A stretch of 64,000 nt of DNA from Pseudorhizobium tarimense. Lineage in GTDB: Bacteria; Pseudomonadota; Alphaproteobacteria; Rhizobiales; Rhizobiaceae. Below the pieces are notes generated by a model. That model was not told the origin of the DNA. It worked only from the letters and a program-made list of their open reading frames with translations, and did no database searches. The position numbers were made by a program, and so were the translations under genes. Location: NCBI RefSeq assembly GCF_022968135.1, contig NZ_JALJRA010000007.1, positions 124,001-188,000 of the forward strand. Reading direction: 5' to 3'. How positions within the stretch are numbered: the first letter of the stretch is position 1; the number at the start of each line of letters is the position of its first letter. Below, one piece after another: positions 18,083 to 26,970 of the stretch.

Positions 18083-18592
18083 CTACGTCCACTGCCGCCC
18101 CTCGGCGCGCAGGAAGTAGATGAGATCGAGGATGAGCGAGGGCTTTCCAAGCGAGGTCAGGATCATGTGCACCTGCCCGCGATGGTGTGTCTGGTGGTTG
18201 AACACATGAGAAAGCACCGGGCCGAGCGGCTGCGTGATGACGGTCGGATTGCTGATCGGACTGTAGCTGAAGGGCTGTGCCAGTTGCTCTTCTGTCAGCG
18301 TGCCGACCCAGTCGATGAGCCTCCGGTCTTCGGCCTCACGCGCCTCGCGCAGCGCGACGAAGTCGTCGAAGAGGATTGCGTCCAGCGCCTCTGGAGCAGT
18401 CCCCGACCCTGTCATTCGCTTGAGCCAGATACGGTCGGCAGTCAGAAGATGGTTGAGCGTCCGGTGGGCCGAGCCGAAGAAGGCTCCCTTGTCTGCCCGG
18501 TACTCCTCGTCGGACAGAGAGGCGCAGGCTTCGTAGACAAGCGCGTTGGCCCAGCGGTTGTAGTCGGCGAACATCTGGAAGTGGCGGTGCAT
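18083..18592 (-). CDS. DinB-like (DUF664) putative metal-dependent protein
   Basis: This 169-residue four-helix-bundle protein of the DinB/YfiT superfamily begins MHRHFQMFADYNRWAN. The metal-binding His triad is visible as the His in HRTLNHLL and the two in FNHQTHHRGQ. Family members often act as thiol-dependent transferases, and the activity here is unknown. The start at 18592 is supported by a perfect AGGAGG six bases upstream. The open frame extending to 18655 lacks such a signal. It is divergent from a glutathione-transferase gene, with 134 bases between the two starts. A 173-base gap to the ZIP gene downstream contains nothing recognisable. Confidence 0.88.
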   Translation of the reverse strand: MHRHFQMFADYNRWANALVYEACASLSDEEYRADKGAFFGSAHRTLNHLLTADRIWLKRMTGSGTAPEALDAILFDDFVALREAREAEDRRLIDWVGTLTEEQLAQPFSYSPISNPTVITQPLGPVLSHVFNHQTHHRGQVHMILTSLGKPSLILDLIYFLRAEGRQWT

Positions 18593-18726
18593 CGGAAACC
18601 TCCTGTGGATCAGCGCCATCATATCGGCGAAGATTACCGGCGTGTGTGATGCCATTTATGAATTTTGCTGATTGGATTTGCGCCGTGCGAACAGCCACAA
18701 TGGCATTTCATGATCGGGAGCTTTGA

Positions 18727-19416
18727 ATGACAAGAGTACTCTATTCCCTCTGCGGCAAGGATGAGACGCGGCCCTTTTCTCCGCATTGCTGGAAGGTGTC
18801 GCTGGCGCTTGCCCATAAGGGGCTGGATTATGTCGAGCGACCCTATCCTTTCACGGCCATCCCGACCATCGAGGACGGGTTTTCCAAGACGGTGCCGATC
18901 CTTCGCGACGGCGACCGCCTCGTCCGCGACAGCTTCGACATCGCGCTCTACCTCGAAGAAACCTATCCCGATCACCCGACGCTTTTCGGCGGGGAGGGGG
19001 GCAAGGCGCTATCGCGGTTCGTGGAAAGCTTCTCGCAGATGATCCTCCACATGCCGGTCACCAAGATGGCGATCATGCACATCCATGATATGCTGGACGA
19101 AGGCGATCAGGCTTATTTCCGCCAGAGTCGATTGGAGCGCCTCGGGAAATCGATTGAGGAGGTCGCGGCCGAGGGTGAGGCGGAGCGCGCCGCCTTCGCA
19201 GCCCGCCTGGAGCCGGTGCGCCGGACGCTCCACTTCCAACCCTATCTCGGTGGCGAACGGCCGCTCTTTGCCGATTACATCCTGTTCGGTGCGCTCCAAT
19301 GGATGCGGGTAACGGCAGGAACGCCGCCCTTGGCCGAAGACGATTCGGTGATGCAGTGGTTCGAGCGCTGCCTTGACCTCTACGACGGGCTCGGACGCCG
19401 TGTGACAGCCGCGTGA
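18727..19416 (+). CDS. Glutathione S-transferase family protein
   Basis: This 229-residue protein has an N-terminal thioredoxin-fold GST domain (residues 1-80). The segment SPHCWKVSLALAHKGL marks the active-site helix and SFDIALYLEETYP the glutathione-binding SNAIL-like region. A helical C-terminal domain follows. The SPHCWK pattern resembles GSTs related to LigE-type beta-etherases, but lignin cleavage cannot be claimed from this. The role is probably glutathione conjugation or reductive cleavage in detoxification. It is transcribed divergently from the DinB-like gene and ends 78 bases before ndk, with a hairpin in between. Confidence 0.85.
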   Translation: MTRVLYSLCGKDETRPFSPHCWKVSLALAHKGLDYVERPYPFTAIPTIEDGFSKTVPILRDGDRLVRDSFDIALYLEETYPDHPTLFGGEGGKALSRFVESFSQMILHMPVTKMAIMHIHDMLDEGDQAYFRQSRLERLGKSIEEVAAEGEAERAAFAARLEPVRRTLHFQPYLGGERPLFADYILFGALQWMRVTAGTPPLAEDDSVMQWFERCLDLYDGLGRRVTAA

Positions 19417-19447
19417 AATTGCCCGAACCCCCTTGTTTCCAAAGCGA

Positions 19448-19468
19448 TGGGCGGGTAAAGACCGCCCA
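19448..19468 (+). terminator. Hairpin between GST gene and ndk
   Basis: A perfect 7-bp repeat (TGGGCGG / CCGCCCA) with a 7-base loop is followed by ctttctc. It lies 32 bases after the GST stop and 26 bases before the ndk ATG. It may terminate the GST transcript or form part of the ndk leader. Confidence 0.5.
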
Positions 19469-19494
19469 CTTTCTCAGGAACAAGGAATTAAACG

Positions 19495-19917
19495 ATGGCG
19501 ATTGAACGCACGTTTTCGATGATCAAACCGGACGCCACCAAGCGCAACCTGACGGGCGCCATCACCAAGGTGTTCGAAGACAACGGCCTGCGCGTCGTTG
19601 CATCCAAGCGCGTCTGGATGAGCAAGCGCGAAGCGGAAGGCTTCTATGCCGTTCACAAGGAGCGTCCCTTCTTCGGTGAGCTGGTTGAAGGCATGACCTC
19701 CGGGCCGACTGTCGTTCAGGTCCTGGAAGGCGAGAACGCCATCCTCAAGAACCGCGAAATCATGGGCGCCACCAACCCTGAACAGGCTGCCGAAGGCACG
19801 ATCCGCAAGACCTTCGCCCTTTCCATCGGCGAAAACTCGGTTCACGGCTCCGACGCTCCGGAAACCGCAGCCCAGGAAATCAAGTACTGGTTCTCCGACA
19901 CCGAAATCGTCGGCTGA
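19495..19917 (+). CDS. ndk: Nucleoside-diphosphate kinase
   Basis: This 140-residue housekeeping enzyme equilibrates nucleoside di- and triphosphates by a phospho-histidine ping-pong mechanism. It has [12 protein letters not shown] at the N-terminus, the nucleotide-binding MGATNPEQA and the active-site His in [10 protein letters not shown], and ends near the usual length. AAGGAA lies a suitable distance before the ATG. It is the last recognisably core gene before the catabolic island and is closed by a strong terminator. Close homologues in rhizobia are nearly identical, so the call is firm. Confidence 0.97.
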   Translation: MAIERTFSMIKPDATKRNLTGAITKVFEDNGLRVVASKRVWMSKREAEGFYAVHKERPFFGELVEGMTSGPTVVQVLEGENAILKNREIMGATNPEQAAEGTIRKTFALSIGENSVHGSDAPETAAQEIKYWFSDTEIVG

Positions 19918-19940
19918 TATAGCCATTCGAATTTGAAGAG

Positions 19941-19964
19941 AGCCGGCCATCGCGCCGGCTTTTT
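19941..19964 (+). terminator. Intrinsic terminator of ndk
   Basis: A perfect 7-bp stem AGCCGGC / GCCGGCT with a 6-base loop is followed directly by TTTTC. It lies 24 bases after the ndk stop. Confidence 0.85.
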
Positions 19965-20038
19965 CATGTCGGGCTCACCGGTCTTAGTTCGGCCGCCTTG
20001 GCGACGCGCACGCTGAACAACTCCTTCGGAAAGTCGTC

Positions 20039-20303
20039 ATTGCACTTTATTCAGAGCGGCTGGCAGAAGCGGGCATAAAGCCATCTGTCGGAAGGGTAGG
20101 TGACAGCGACGACAACGCGCTCGCCGCTTGATCAACGGCCTTTCAAAAGCCGAGGTCATCGATCCACGTGGGCAGTGGCGTGACGCCGAAGCGTCGAGTT
20201 CGCTACTCTGGAATGGGTCGACTGGATCAATCACCGGCGAGTTTTGCAACCCATCGGCAACATACTGTCAGCCGAAGCCGAGCAGTTCGGACCTAACCAA
20301 TGA
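20039..20303 (+). pseudogene. IS3-family transposase remnant (C-terminal end)
   Basis: Reading across frames gives the C-terminal end of an IS3-family DDE transposase. From 20039 comes YSERLAEAGIKPSVG then GDSDDNALA. After a one-base shift near 20129 comes LINGLSKAEVIDPRGQWR. After a second shift near 20192 comes VEFATLEWVDWINHRR, then LQPIGN, ending at the TGA at 20301-20303. The catalytic core upstream is missing and at least two frameshifts are present, so it is inactive. No terminal inverted repeats were found. It marks the left edge of the catabolic island, between ndk and the sugar ABC ATPase gene, and is the only recognised content of the 19965-20327 gap. Confidence 0.85.
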
Positions 20304-20327
20304 AGATGCCAGTCACTTTGGTAACCA

Positions 20328-21878
20328 TCAATGCTCCATGAATGCCATCGTCAGGATCCGGTCCTCGCTCATCTCCTCGCGTGATAGGATGCCGGCAAGC
20401 CGCCCCTTAGACAGGATCGCTACCCTGTCGCACAGTGCCAGGATCTCCGGGACCTCCGACGACGCCATCAGCACGGTCAGTCCTCGCTCAGCTTCCCGCG
20501 CGACGATCTCATAAAGATCCGATTTGGCGCCGACATCCACACCGTGGGTTGGCTCGTCCAGAAGCAGGATGCTTGGGTCGACCATCAATGCACGCGCAAA
20601 GACTACCTTTTGCTGATTGCCACCTGAAAGCGTCGAGATCGGTTGGGTGTCGCGCGCCATGCGGATGCCCAGCCGATCTCGATAATCCTCCATACGCGTC
20701 ACATCCCCTCTAAGATCCGAAAAGAGCCTGCCGGAGAAACGGCGCAGGCTGCTGATCGCCGCATTGTCGCGGACGGAGTGCTGCGGCAGAATTCCGGCAG
20801 TCTTTCGGCCTTCCGGCACAAGCGCAATGCCATTTCTGACTGCCGCGCTTGGATCGCGGTGGCTCACCGGGGTGCCGAAAAGCGCAATCTTGCCTGAGGC
20901 GAGCGGCCGTGCACCATGGATCACCTCGAGAAGCTCCGTTCGGCCGGCGCCTACGAGTCCGAAGAGACCCATAATCTCGCCTTTGCGCACTTCAAGGCTG
21001 ATGTCTTCCAGATGATCGCGATCGCGGACGCGCTGCAATGAGAGCGCCACGGTTTTGTCAGGGATCTGCCGCTCCCGATACTCGTAGATTGCCGGCTTGC
21101 CGGTCATGTCGGTGATCAGCTGCTGGCGCGTGGTTTCAGCCGGGCGTCGCTCGCTGACGATTGCGCCATTCCTCAGCACGACGAGGCGGTCGCAAAGTTT
21201 GAGCACCTCCTCCAGTCGATGGGTGATGAAGATGATAGCGGTCCCAGCCGCGCGGGCGGCGCGTACATAGGCGAAGAACCCTTCGACTTCATGCGGCGTC
21301 AGCGACGATGTCGGCTCGTCGAGGATCAGCAGGCGTGGATTGCGACCAGCCGCCTTGGCGATCTCGATGAGCTGCTGTTCGCCGGCACGCAGAGTCCCCG
21401 CCTCATGTCGGGGATCAATGCCACCTGCGCCGACACGGTTGAGCAGCGCGACAGCCTCGTCGCGCATCTTTTGAAAATCGACAAAACCTGCCCTTGTCTT
21501 CGGCATGTGGCCGAGATGAAGGTTTTCCGCGACAGTTAGTGCGCCGATGACCGAAAGTTCCTGATGCACAAAGCTTATGCCAGCCTCGATGCCATCCAAG
21601 ACGGTATTAAAGTGCGTCGGCTGGCCGTGCATCTCAACGGTGCCGGCATCGGGCTGGAGCCCTCCGGACAGGATATGCATCAAGGTCGACTTGCCGGCGC
21701 CATTCTCACCGAGCAGCCCGACGACCTCACCGGGATAGAGATCGAGATCCGCAGAATGCAGCACGACGTTGCCGGCAAAGCTCTTGGCGATGCCTCTGGC
21801 CCGCAGGAGTGGTCCAGAGGGTAAGATGCCGGCAACGGGTTCGTTGCCGGCAGTGGAGGTCTTTCCGTTACTGTACAT
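20328..21878 (-). CDS. Sugar ABC transporter ATP-binding protein (RbsA/MglA type)
   Basis: This 516-residue double-cassette ATPase powers a carbohydrate-uptake-2 (ribose-type) importer. The first cassette has Walker A GLLGENGAGKST and Walker B LLILDEPTSSL. The second has the degenerate P-loop FGLVGAGRTE, signature LSGGNQQKVVFAR and LLLDEPTHGVDVGA, all typical of RbsA, XylG and MglA. It is the last gene of the island operon. Its ATG overlaps the end of the binding-protein gene by 11 bases. A helical N-terminal extension of about 25 residues precedes the first cassette. The sugar imported cannot be read from this subunit. Confidence 0.93.
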   Translation of the reverse strand: MYSNGKTSTAGNEPVAGILPSGPLLRARGIAKSFAGNVVLHSADLDLYPGEVVGLLGENGAGKSTLMHILSGGLQPDAGTVEMHGQPTHFNTVLDGIEAGISFVHQELSVIGALTVAENLHLGHMPKTRAGFVDFQKMRDEAVALLNRVGAGGIDPRHEAGTLRAGEQQLIEIAKAAGRNPRLLILDEPTSSLTPHEVEGFFAYVRAARAAGTAIIFITHRLEEVLKLCDRLVVLRNGAIVSERRPAETTRQQLITDMTGKPAIYEYRERQIPDKTVALSLQRVRDRDHLEDISLEVRKGEIMGLFGLVGAGRTELLEVIHGARPLASGKIALFGTPVSHRDPSAAVRNGIALVPEGRKTAGILPQHSVRDNAAISSLRRFSGRLFSDLRGDVTRMEDYRDRLGIRMARDTQPISTLSGGNQQKVVFARALMVDPSILLLDEPTHGVDVGAKSDLYEIVAREAERGLTVLMASSEVPEILALCDRVAILSKGRLAGILSREEMSEDRILTMAFMEH

Positions 21879-22839
21879 CTTGGGGCGTCAGAAGCTTGCC
21901 AACAACGGGGATGACCTTCGACGGTGGCTCAGTGCCGTCAACAAGGTAGTTGTAAAGCATTACGCTGGCATCAAGCGCCTGCTGGTAGGGCGCCTGGTCG
22001 AGCAGACCGACCATCTCGCCAGTCTTAAGATACTGCATGTTATCTGGCGTATGGTCAAAGCCGACAACGCCGACCTTGCCGGTGAGCCCGAGGTCCTTGA
22101 CGGCTTTGGCTGCGCCGAACGGGCCGCCGGCGGTCACATAGACCATTGAGAGATCCGGATTTGCGGTCATCATGTCTTGTACCAGCGAATAGGCGGACTC
22201 GGCCTTATCCTTGTTCTCGAACGGTCCGACGATCTCGATCTGCGGATAGTTGGCCTTCAAGAAGTCGAGCGCGCCGTTCATCCGCTGTGTATGCTGGGTC
22301 GCACCAAAATAGCCCGTGATCACACCAAGCTTGCCCTTGCCATCCATTTTCTTGGCGATGTATTCGCCGATCTGCTTGCCGGCTGAGGTGGCGTCCTGGC
22401 CCATGAAAGCAAGTCGATTTGACGGCGTGGCACCTTCTGCGACGATGTTGAATACCGGCACACCTTCATCGGTCGCCTCGTCAATGATGCGTGCCGTGCC
22501 GTCGAAGATTGGAACGACAACAATGCCGTCGTACTGCTTGGCCAGCGCTCCCTCAATCCCGGCGACAACGGCCTCGGCCGAAAGCTCGTTACCGAGATCG
22601 ACAAAATCGACCGTGGCATTGAACTTGGAGAGATAGTCATTGGCTGCCTCGGCGCCTTCGGTCACGGGCGTCCAGAACGGGTTGTTCTGGAACGACAGGA
22701 AGGCGATCTTGATCGGGCCCTTGGTGTTTTCCACCGCAGCGACGGTTCCACCTTCCGGCGCCTGTGCCGCCGCCGGCATCGCGAATGCAATCGTGGCTGC
22801 TGCCACAAATGCCAGGGATCTAAAAGTCTTCAATAGCAT
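21868..22839 (-). CDS. Periplasmic sugar-binding protein of the ribose-type importer
   Basis: This 323-residue type I periplasmic binding protein (Peripla_BP_4-like) has a clear signal peptide: LLKTFRSLAFVAAATIAFAMPAAAQ with AQA cleavage. The mature region opens with IKIAFLSFQNNPFWTPVTEG, the usual first sugar-binding strand, and contains GVPVFNIVAEG and VGVVGFDHTP. It should capture a monosaccharide or polyol for the permease and ATPase on either side of it. The start at 22839 is supported by GGAGGAG about nine bases upstream. The longer open frame to 22944 has no such signal and only adds Arg-rich residues. Confidence 0.92.
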   Translation of the reverse strand: MLLKTFRSLAFVAAATIAFAMPAAAQAPEGGTVAAVENTKGPIKIAFLSFQNNPFWTPVTEGAEAANDYLSKFNATVDFVDLGNELSAEAVVAGIEGALAKQYDGIVVVPIFDGTARIIDEATDEGVPVFNIVAEGATPSNRLAFMGQDATSAGKQIGEYIAKKMDGKGKLGVITGYFGATQHTQRMNGALDFLKANYPQIEIVGPFENKDKAESAYSLVQDMMTANPDLSMVYVTAGGPFGAAKAVKDLGLTGKVGVVGFDHTPDNMQYLKTGEMVGLLDQAPYQQALDASVMLYNYLVDGTEPPSKVIPVVGKLLTPQDVQ

Positions 22840-22862
22840 GTCATTTCTCCTCCACCTTGAAA

Positions 22863-23816
22863 TCAATCGTCGTCGCCGCGGCGCTGGAGACCGTCCAAGC
22901 CAACTGCGAAGATGATTACGAGCCCCTTGGTCACCACCTGCCAATAGGCGGAGATGCCAAGTAGTACGAACGCGTTGTTGAGCAGCGCCATGAGCAGTGC
23001 ACCGATGATCGAGCCACGGCCGCCACTCAGTGCCGTTCCTCCTAAGATTACGGCAGCGATGACGTCGAGCTCGTACCCCACCCCAAGATTGGGATCGGCA
23101 CTGGCGAGATTGCCTGCAAGGATCAGTCCACCGAGCCCGGCGAGCAGCCCGCTGAGCGCAAAGACAAACAGCCGAATGGAGCGTATGTTGACGCCGGCAA
23201 GGCGTGACGCCTTGGGATTGTCGCCGATCGCATAGATCTCGCGGCCGGTCACCGTCTTGACGGCAAAGATGTGCACGATAATCGCGAGCACGATCATGAG
23301 CAGAAATGAGACCGGGATATTATAGATGCGGCCGGCGCCGACGAACTCGGCGAAGCCGCCAAATGGCAGCGGAATACCGCCAGTCAGCAACAACGCAATG
23401 CCGCGAGCGACCGACAGGGTACCGAGCGTCGCAATAAAGGGATTGATCCGCAAGCGCGTATAGAGCAGACCATTGACAACGCCGCAGGCAAGGCCGGTCG
23501 CAAGGCCGCCGAGCAAGCCGATCGTCTCGCTACCGGTGTCGCGCATCAGTATCGCCCCAACCACGGCGGACAGGCCGATGACAGAACCCACGGAGAGGTC
23601 GATGCCGCGGGCGATGATGACCAGCGCCTGACCCAGCGCCACGATGGCGACAACTGAGGCCTGCCGGCCGACGTTGAGGAGGTTGCGCGGCTCAAGGAAG
23701 TAATCACTGGCGAACGCCAGATAGATCGCCACCGCCGCTAGCATCACGAGTACCGACGCTTCGCGATGTTTTGCGAGGTCACGGACTATGGAAAGGCTCT
23801 GGCTCATCCGGGTCAC
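22863..23816 (-). CDS. Sugar ABC transporter permease (RbsC type)
   Basis: This 317-residue BPD_transp_2 permease has 8-10 membrane spans. Recognisable parts are ALGQALVIIARGIDLSVGS (the conserved GIDLSVGS box), INPFIATLGTLSVARG and the coupling region GRGSIIGALLMALLNNAF. It forms the membrane pore with the neighbouring ATPase. The GTG at 23816 overlaps the crotonase stop (GTGA). An ATG three codons inside, at 23807, is equally plausible. Translation coupling to the crotonase gene ties the importer to the enzymes upstream. Confidence 0.93.
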   Translation of the reverse strand: MTRMSQSLSIVRDLAKHREASVLVMLAAVAIYLAFASDYFLEPRNLLNVGRQASVVAIVALGQALVIIARGIDLSVGSVIGLSAVVGAILMRDTGSETIGLLGGLATGLACGVVNGLLYTRLRINPFIATLGTLSVARGIALLLTGGIPLPFGGFAEFVGAGRIYNIPVSFLLMIVLAIIVHIFAVKTVTGREIYAIGDNPKASRLAGVNIRSIRLFVFALSGLLAGLGGLILAGNLASADPNLGVGYELDVIAAVILGGTALSGGRGSIIGALLMALLNNAFVLLGISAYWQVVTKGLVIIFAVGLDGLQRRGDDD

Positions 23817-24583
23817 CGCCGTTTAAACACTGGTTGGCGTTTTTCCTTGAATGCTGCGCGACCCTCGGCTGCATCGGCGGTAGCAAAGCAGATCGTCTGC
23901 AGGTCGCGCTCGTACTCGATCGCCTTGTCGAGCGGCATCGAGACGGCGGCCTTGAGGTTAGCCTTGGCGGTTTCTGCCGCGATCGGGGCGCGCTCGGCAA
24001 TAGCCTGCGCAATCGTGCGAGCGCGGTCCATCAGATCCGTCTGCGGCACAACCTCGCTGACGAGGCCCCAGGCCAGCGCCTTCTCCGCCATGATCGGATC
24101 GCCGGTCATCAGCATCAGCGCGGCGTTGGAGGCGCCGATCGAATGCATCAGATGCGCGGCCATGCCGCCGCCGCCGATCCAGCCGAGCTTGATTTCTGGT
24201 GCTGCGAACTGTGCGTTATCAGAAGCGATGCGGATATCGCAGGACATCGCGGTTTCAAGCCCGCCGCCGAACGCGTAGCCGTTAACCGCGCAGATCGTCG
24301 GTTTCAGAAGTGCGCGGAAGGCGTCGCAATAGTCTGGGCGGTTGCGGAACTGCCAGGGGGTCTCATAGGTATCGAGCTCCTTGATATCGGAACCGGCACA
24401 GAAGGACCGCTCGCCGGCCCCCGTCAAGATGACGCAGCGGATGGTGTCGCTGTCATTGCATTGATCCACCGCGGCAACGATTGCATCGGCCATTTCAGGC
24501 GTGACCGCATTCAGCTTCTGCGGGCGGTTGAGCGTGATGGTGGCGATGGCGCCGTCTACGGTGAAAAGGATATCCTGTGTCAT
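23813..24583 (-). CDS. Enoyl-CoA hydratase/isomerase (crotonase) family protein
   Basis: This 256-residue crotonase-fold enzyme acts on a CoA thioester. The oxyanion hole is formed by FCAGSDIKEL and YAFGGGLETAM. Both catalytic acidic positions of true hydratases are present, the Glu in GGGLETAM and the Glu in APEIKLGW, so hydratase or lyase chemistry is possible. The start at 24583 follows AGGA with good spacing. A frame extending to 24628 lacks this. It lies between a solute-binding-protein homologue and a sugar permease, an unusual setting for a beta-oxidation enzyme. The substrate is unknown. Confidence 0.88.
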   Translation of the reverse strand: MTQDILFTVDGAIATITLNRPQKLNAVTPEMADAIVAAVDQCNDSDTIRCVILTGAGERSFCAGSDIKELDTYETPWQFRNRPDYCDAFRALLKPTICAVNGYAFGGGLETAMSCDIRIASDNAQFAAPEIKLGWIGGGGMAAHLMHSIGASNAALMLMTGDPIMAEKALAWGLVSEVVPQTDLMDRARTIAQAIAERAPIAAETAKANLKAAVSMPLDKAIEYERDLQTICFATADAAEGRAAFKEKRQPVFKRR

Positions 24584-24590
24584 AGTCGTC

Positions 24591-25742
24591 CTACCTCTCG
24601 CCGCCCTTGGTGCCGCGATGATCTGCATAAAGCGCCTGCAGACGGTCGATCACGTTGCGGGCCGGAGTATTTTCAAGGAATGCCTCGCGCAGCAGCGCTG
24701 ATGCCTTGGCCTGGAAGGCGATGTAGCCGTTGTGGCGCGGGCGCACATAGGCCTGCTCCAGCGTATCGGCGGTGTTGGAATAGAACCCGCCCCAGCGGGC
24801 ATTCACCCCGGGATTATGCCAGGCTTCTCGCCGAGACGGCTGGCCATCATGGCTGGGGATGAAGCCGATTTGCGCCTCCGCGCTCATCAGCCATAGAAGG
24901 TGCCGCTTCAGGGCGGGCGTCACTTCGCAGCGGCGCGAGATGCCGATGCCGGTGCCGCCGAGCGTCGACCCCGGACGTCCGCCGATTTCCAGCCGCGGCG
25001 CGTTGTGGAAGGCAACTGGCCTGCCTCTTTCGGGTGCGGCATAGTTCACATAGCCATAGATCAGCGGCACCAGTGCCACGTCATAATGGGTTGCCATGTG
25101 ACCGAGGATGCCGATCGGGTTCAGGTCGCCAACAACATGCGGGCTGCGAGCGGCAAGTTCGTTCAACAGGTCGTAGACCTCGACCCCAACTTGCTCCGAG
25201 ACCAGAAGATCCGGATCGCGTTCGGCCGGCGGTTCGCCAAATGCGACGGCAATCGACAGGAAGGAAAGTGCCGCATGCGGGCCGGCCAGCGACAGCGCCA
25301 CCTTGCCGGTCTCTTGCGACAGCATCAGCACCTCGTCCCACAGGACCGGAGCGGGGCCATCGAGAAGGTCGGCACGCACCGCCATCACCTGCGTTGCAGC
25401 GTCAAGCGGCAGCGCCCAGTGATGGCCGGCGAAGCGGTAGCTGCTGAGGGAAGGTCCGATGCTCTCGGCACTCAGCAGATTGATTGTCGCCTCGTCGAAA
25501 ATGTCCTCCAGCGGTTTCAGGCAATTGGCATCCACCGCCTCGCCGACATGGGGATGATCAAGGACGACGAGGTCGTAGCGGGCGCAGAGATCCGCGATGG
25601 GGTGAGACTCAAAGCCTTCGAGCGGCTGCTTGTCCCATTCAATCGCCAGGCCTCCTTCCGCCAACTCCGGAAGGCGGGCTGCTGCGGCAAGCGCATTGTA
25701 GCCGCGCGGATGATCCCAGGTCAGCGCCTTTAGGGTTTGCAT
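24591..25742 (-). CDS. Solute-binding-protein homologue (family 1) without signal peptide
   Basis: This 383-residue protein has the fold pattern of family 1 extracellular solute-binding proteins. Features include LTWDHPRGYNAL at the N-terminus, a hinge-like YRFAGHHWALPLDAATQVMA, and GGTGIGISRRCEV late in the chain. No signal peptide or lipobox is present: the first residues MQTLKALTWDHPRG are polar and run straight into the first beta strand. It should therefore stay in the cytoplasm. Family 1 proteins normally partner MalF/MalG-type permeases, which are absent here. The start is ATG 25742, and a GTG two codons earlier overlaps the CoA-transferase stop. It could be a cytoplasmic ligand carrier or an enzyme derived from this fold, and the function is unknown. 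Confidence 0.75.
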   Translation of the reverse strand: MQTLKALTWDHPRGYNALAAAARLPELAEGGLAIEWDKQPLEGFESHPIADLCARYDLVVLDHPHVGEAVDANCLKPLEDIFDEATINLLSAESIGPSLSSYRFAGHHWALPLDAATQVMAVRADLLDGPAPVLWDEVLMLSQETGKVALSLAGPHAALSFLSIAVAFGEPPAERDPDLLVSEQVGVEVYDLLNELAARSPHVVGDLNPIGILGHMATHYDVALVPLIYGYVNYAAPERGRPVAFHNAPRLEIGGRPGSTLGGTGIGISRRCEVTPALKRHLLWLMSAEAQIGFIPSHDGQPSRREAWHNPGVNARWGGFYSNTADTLEQAYVRPRHNGYIAFQAKASALLREAFLENTPARNVIDRLQALYADHRGTKGGER

Positions 25743-25744
25743 GG

Positions 25745-26938
25745 TCACGCCTCTCCGGCCTTGACCGCACCGGCCTTTTCGAGCGCGCCGATGTGGGCGT
25801 CATCATAGCCGATATCCTTCAGCACCTCGCGCGTGTGCTCGCCGACCAGCGGCGCCCCGCGCTCGATCACCGAGGGCGTCTTGGAGAACTTGATCGGGAA
25901 GCCCGGCGTCTTCACCCGACCCTCTGTCGGATGGTCATACTCGACAAAGGTGCCGTTGTGCTTGATCTGCTCGTCCTCGACCAGATCTGCATAGCCATAG
26001 ACCGGGCCGCACCAGATGTCGGCGGCGCGCATCAGTTCAAGCCATTCGGCCGACGTCTTGGTCTTTAGCTTCTCGCGGGTCTTGGCGAAGATTTCATCGC
26101 GGTTCTCCCAGGTATCAACCTCGTCCACCATTGTAAGGAAGCTCTCCTCGCCGATCACCTCGCCCAGCGTCTTGAGCTTTGGGAAGGCAACGGTGATGTA
26201 ACCATCGCTGGTGGCGAAGGCTCCGTAGGGCGCGCGGATGTAAACATGCGCGTGAGGTTCGGCAGAGCGCTGCTGCGGCTTGTTGCCGATGGTGAAGACC
26301 GAAAGCTCCTGCATCTGGAGCGTGGTGATTGCATCCAGCATGTTGACCTGCACCAGCTGGCCTTCGCCGGTGCGCTCGCGGTGGAACAGCGCGGCCAGCG
26401 CGCCCTCGAACGCGGTGTAGGCGGTGACGGCATCGACCAGATATTGGCCGGCCGCTGTCGGCGCCTCGCCGGCGCGACCCGCCGATAGCATGGCGCCGGA
26501 CATGCCCTGCAGGACAAGGTCTTGGCCGGGGCGGTCAATGTAGGGACCTTCCTCGCCGTAACCGGACATCGACACGTAGACGAGGCGAGGATTAATCCTC
26601 GAGAGGGTCTCGTAGTCGACGCCGAGGCGCTTGGCGACGCCAGGGCGATAGTTCTGCAGGAAGATGTCGGCGGTCTTGACCAGATCGAGCAGAACCTGCC
26701 TGCCGTCAGCCGACTTGAGGTCGACCGCAAGCGAGCGCTTATTGCGGTTCAGCGACAGGAAGGAAACGTTGACCTTATTGCCGCCCGCTCCACCGGCCGA
26801 AACATGGCGCTGCCATTCGCCGGTCACCGGTTCCACCTTGATCACGTCAGCGCCCAGATCACCAAGACGCTGGGCCGCGAAAGGGCCGGCCATGGCGATC
26901 GAGCAGTCGAGAACGCGAACTCCGTTGAGAATACCCAT
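25745..26938 (-). CDS. CaiB/BaiF family III CoA-transferase
   Basis: This 397-residue enzyme transfers CoA between an acyl-CoA and a free carboxylate. Family III hallmarks are GVRVLDCSIAMAGPFAAQ, LGADVIKVEP, NRNKRSLAVDLK and the catalytic Asp in RPGQDLVLQG, at about residue 140. The C-terminal GFPIKFSKTP and LGEHTREV-like ending (LVGEHTREVLKDIGY) are typical. In this operon it could activate a sugar-derived acid for the crotonase downstream, but that is inference. It starts 32 bases after the SDR gene and overlaps the next gene. The length is normal. Confidence 0.9.
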   Translation of the reverse strand: MGILNGVRVLDCSIAMAGPFAAQRLGDLGADVIKVEPVTGEWQRHVSAGGAGGNKVNVSFLSLNRNKRSLAVDLKSADGRQVLLDLVKTADIFLQNYRPGVAKRLGVDYETLSRINPRLVYVSMSGYGEEGPYIDRPGQDLVLQGMSGAMLSAGRAGEAPTAAGQYLVDAVTAYTAFEGALAALFHRERTGEGQLVQVNMLDAITTLQMQELSVFTIGNKPQQRSAEPHAHVYIRAPYGAFATSDGYITVAFPKLKTLGEVIGEESFLTMVDEVDTWENRDEIFAKTREKLKTKTSAEWLELMRAADIWCGPVYGYADLVEDEQIKHNGTFVEYDHPTEGRVKTPGFPIKFSKTPSVIERGAPLVGEHTREVLKDIGYDDAHIGALEKAGAVKAGEA

Positions 26939-26970
26939 TTATTATCAGGTCCTTGTGGTAACGAAAATCC

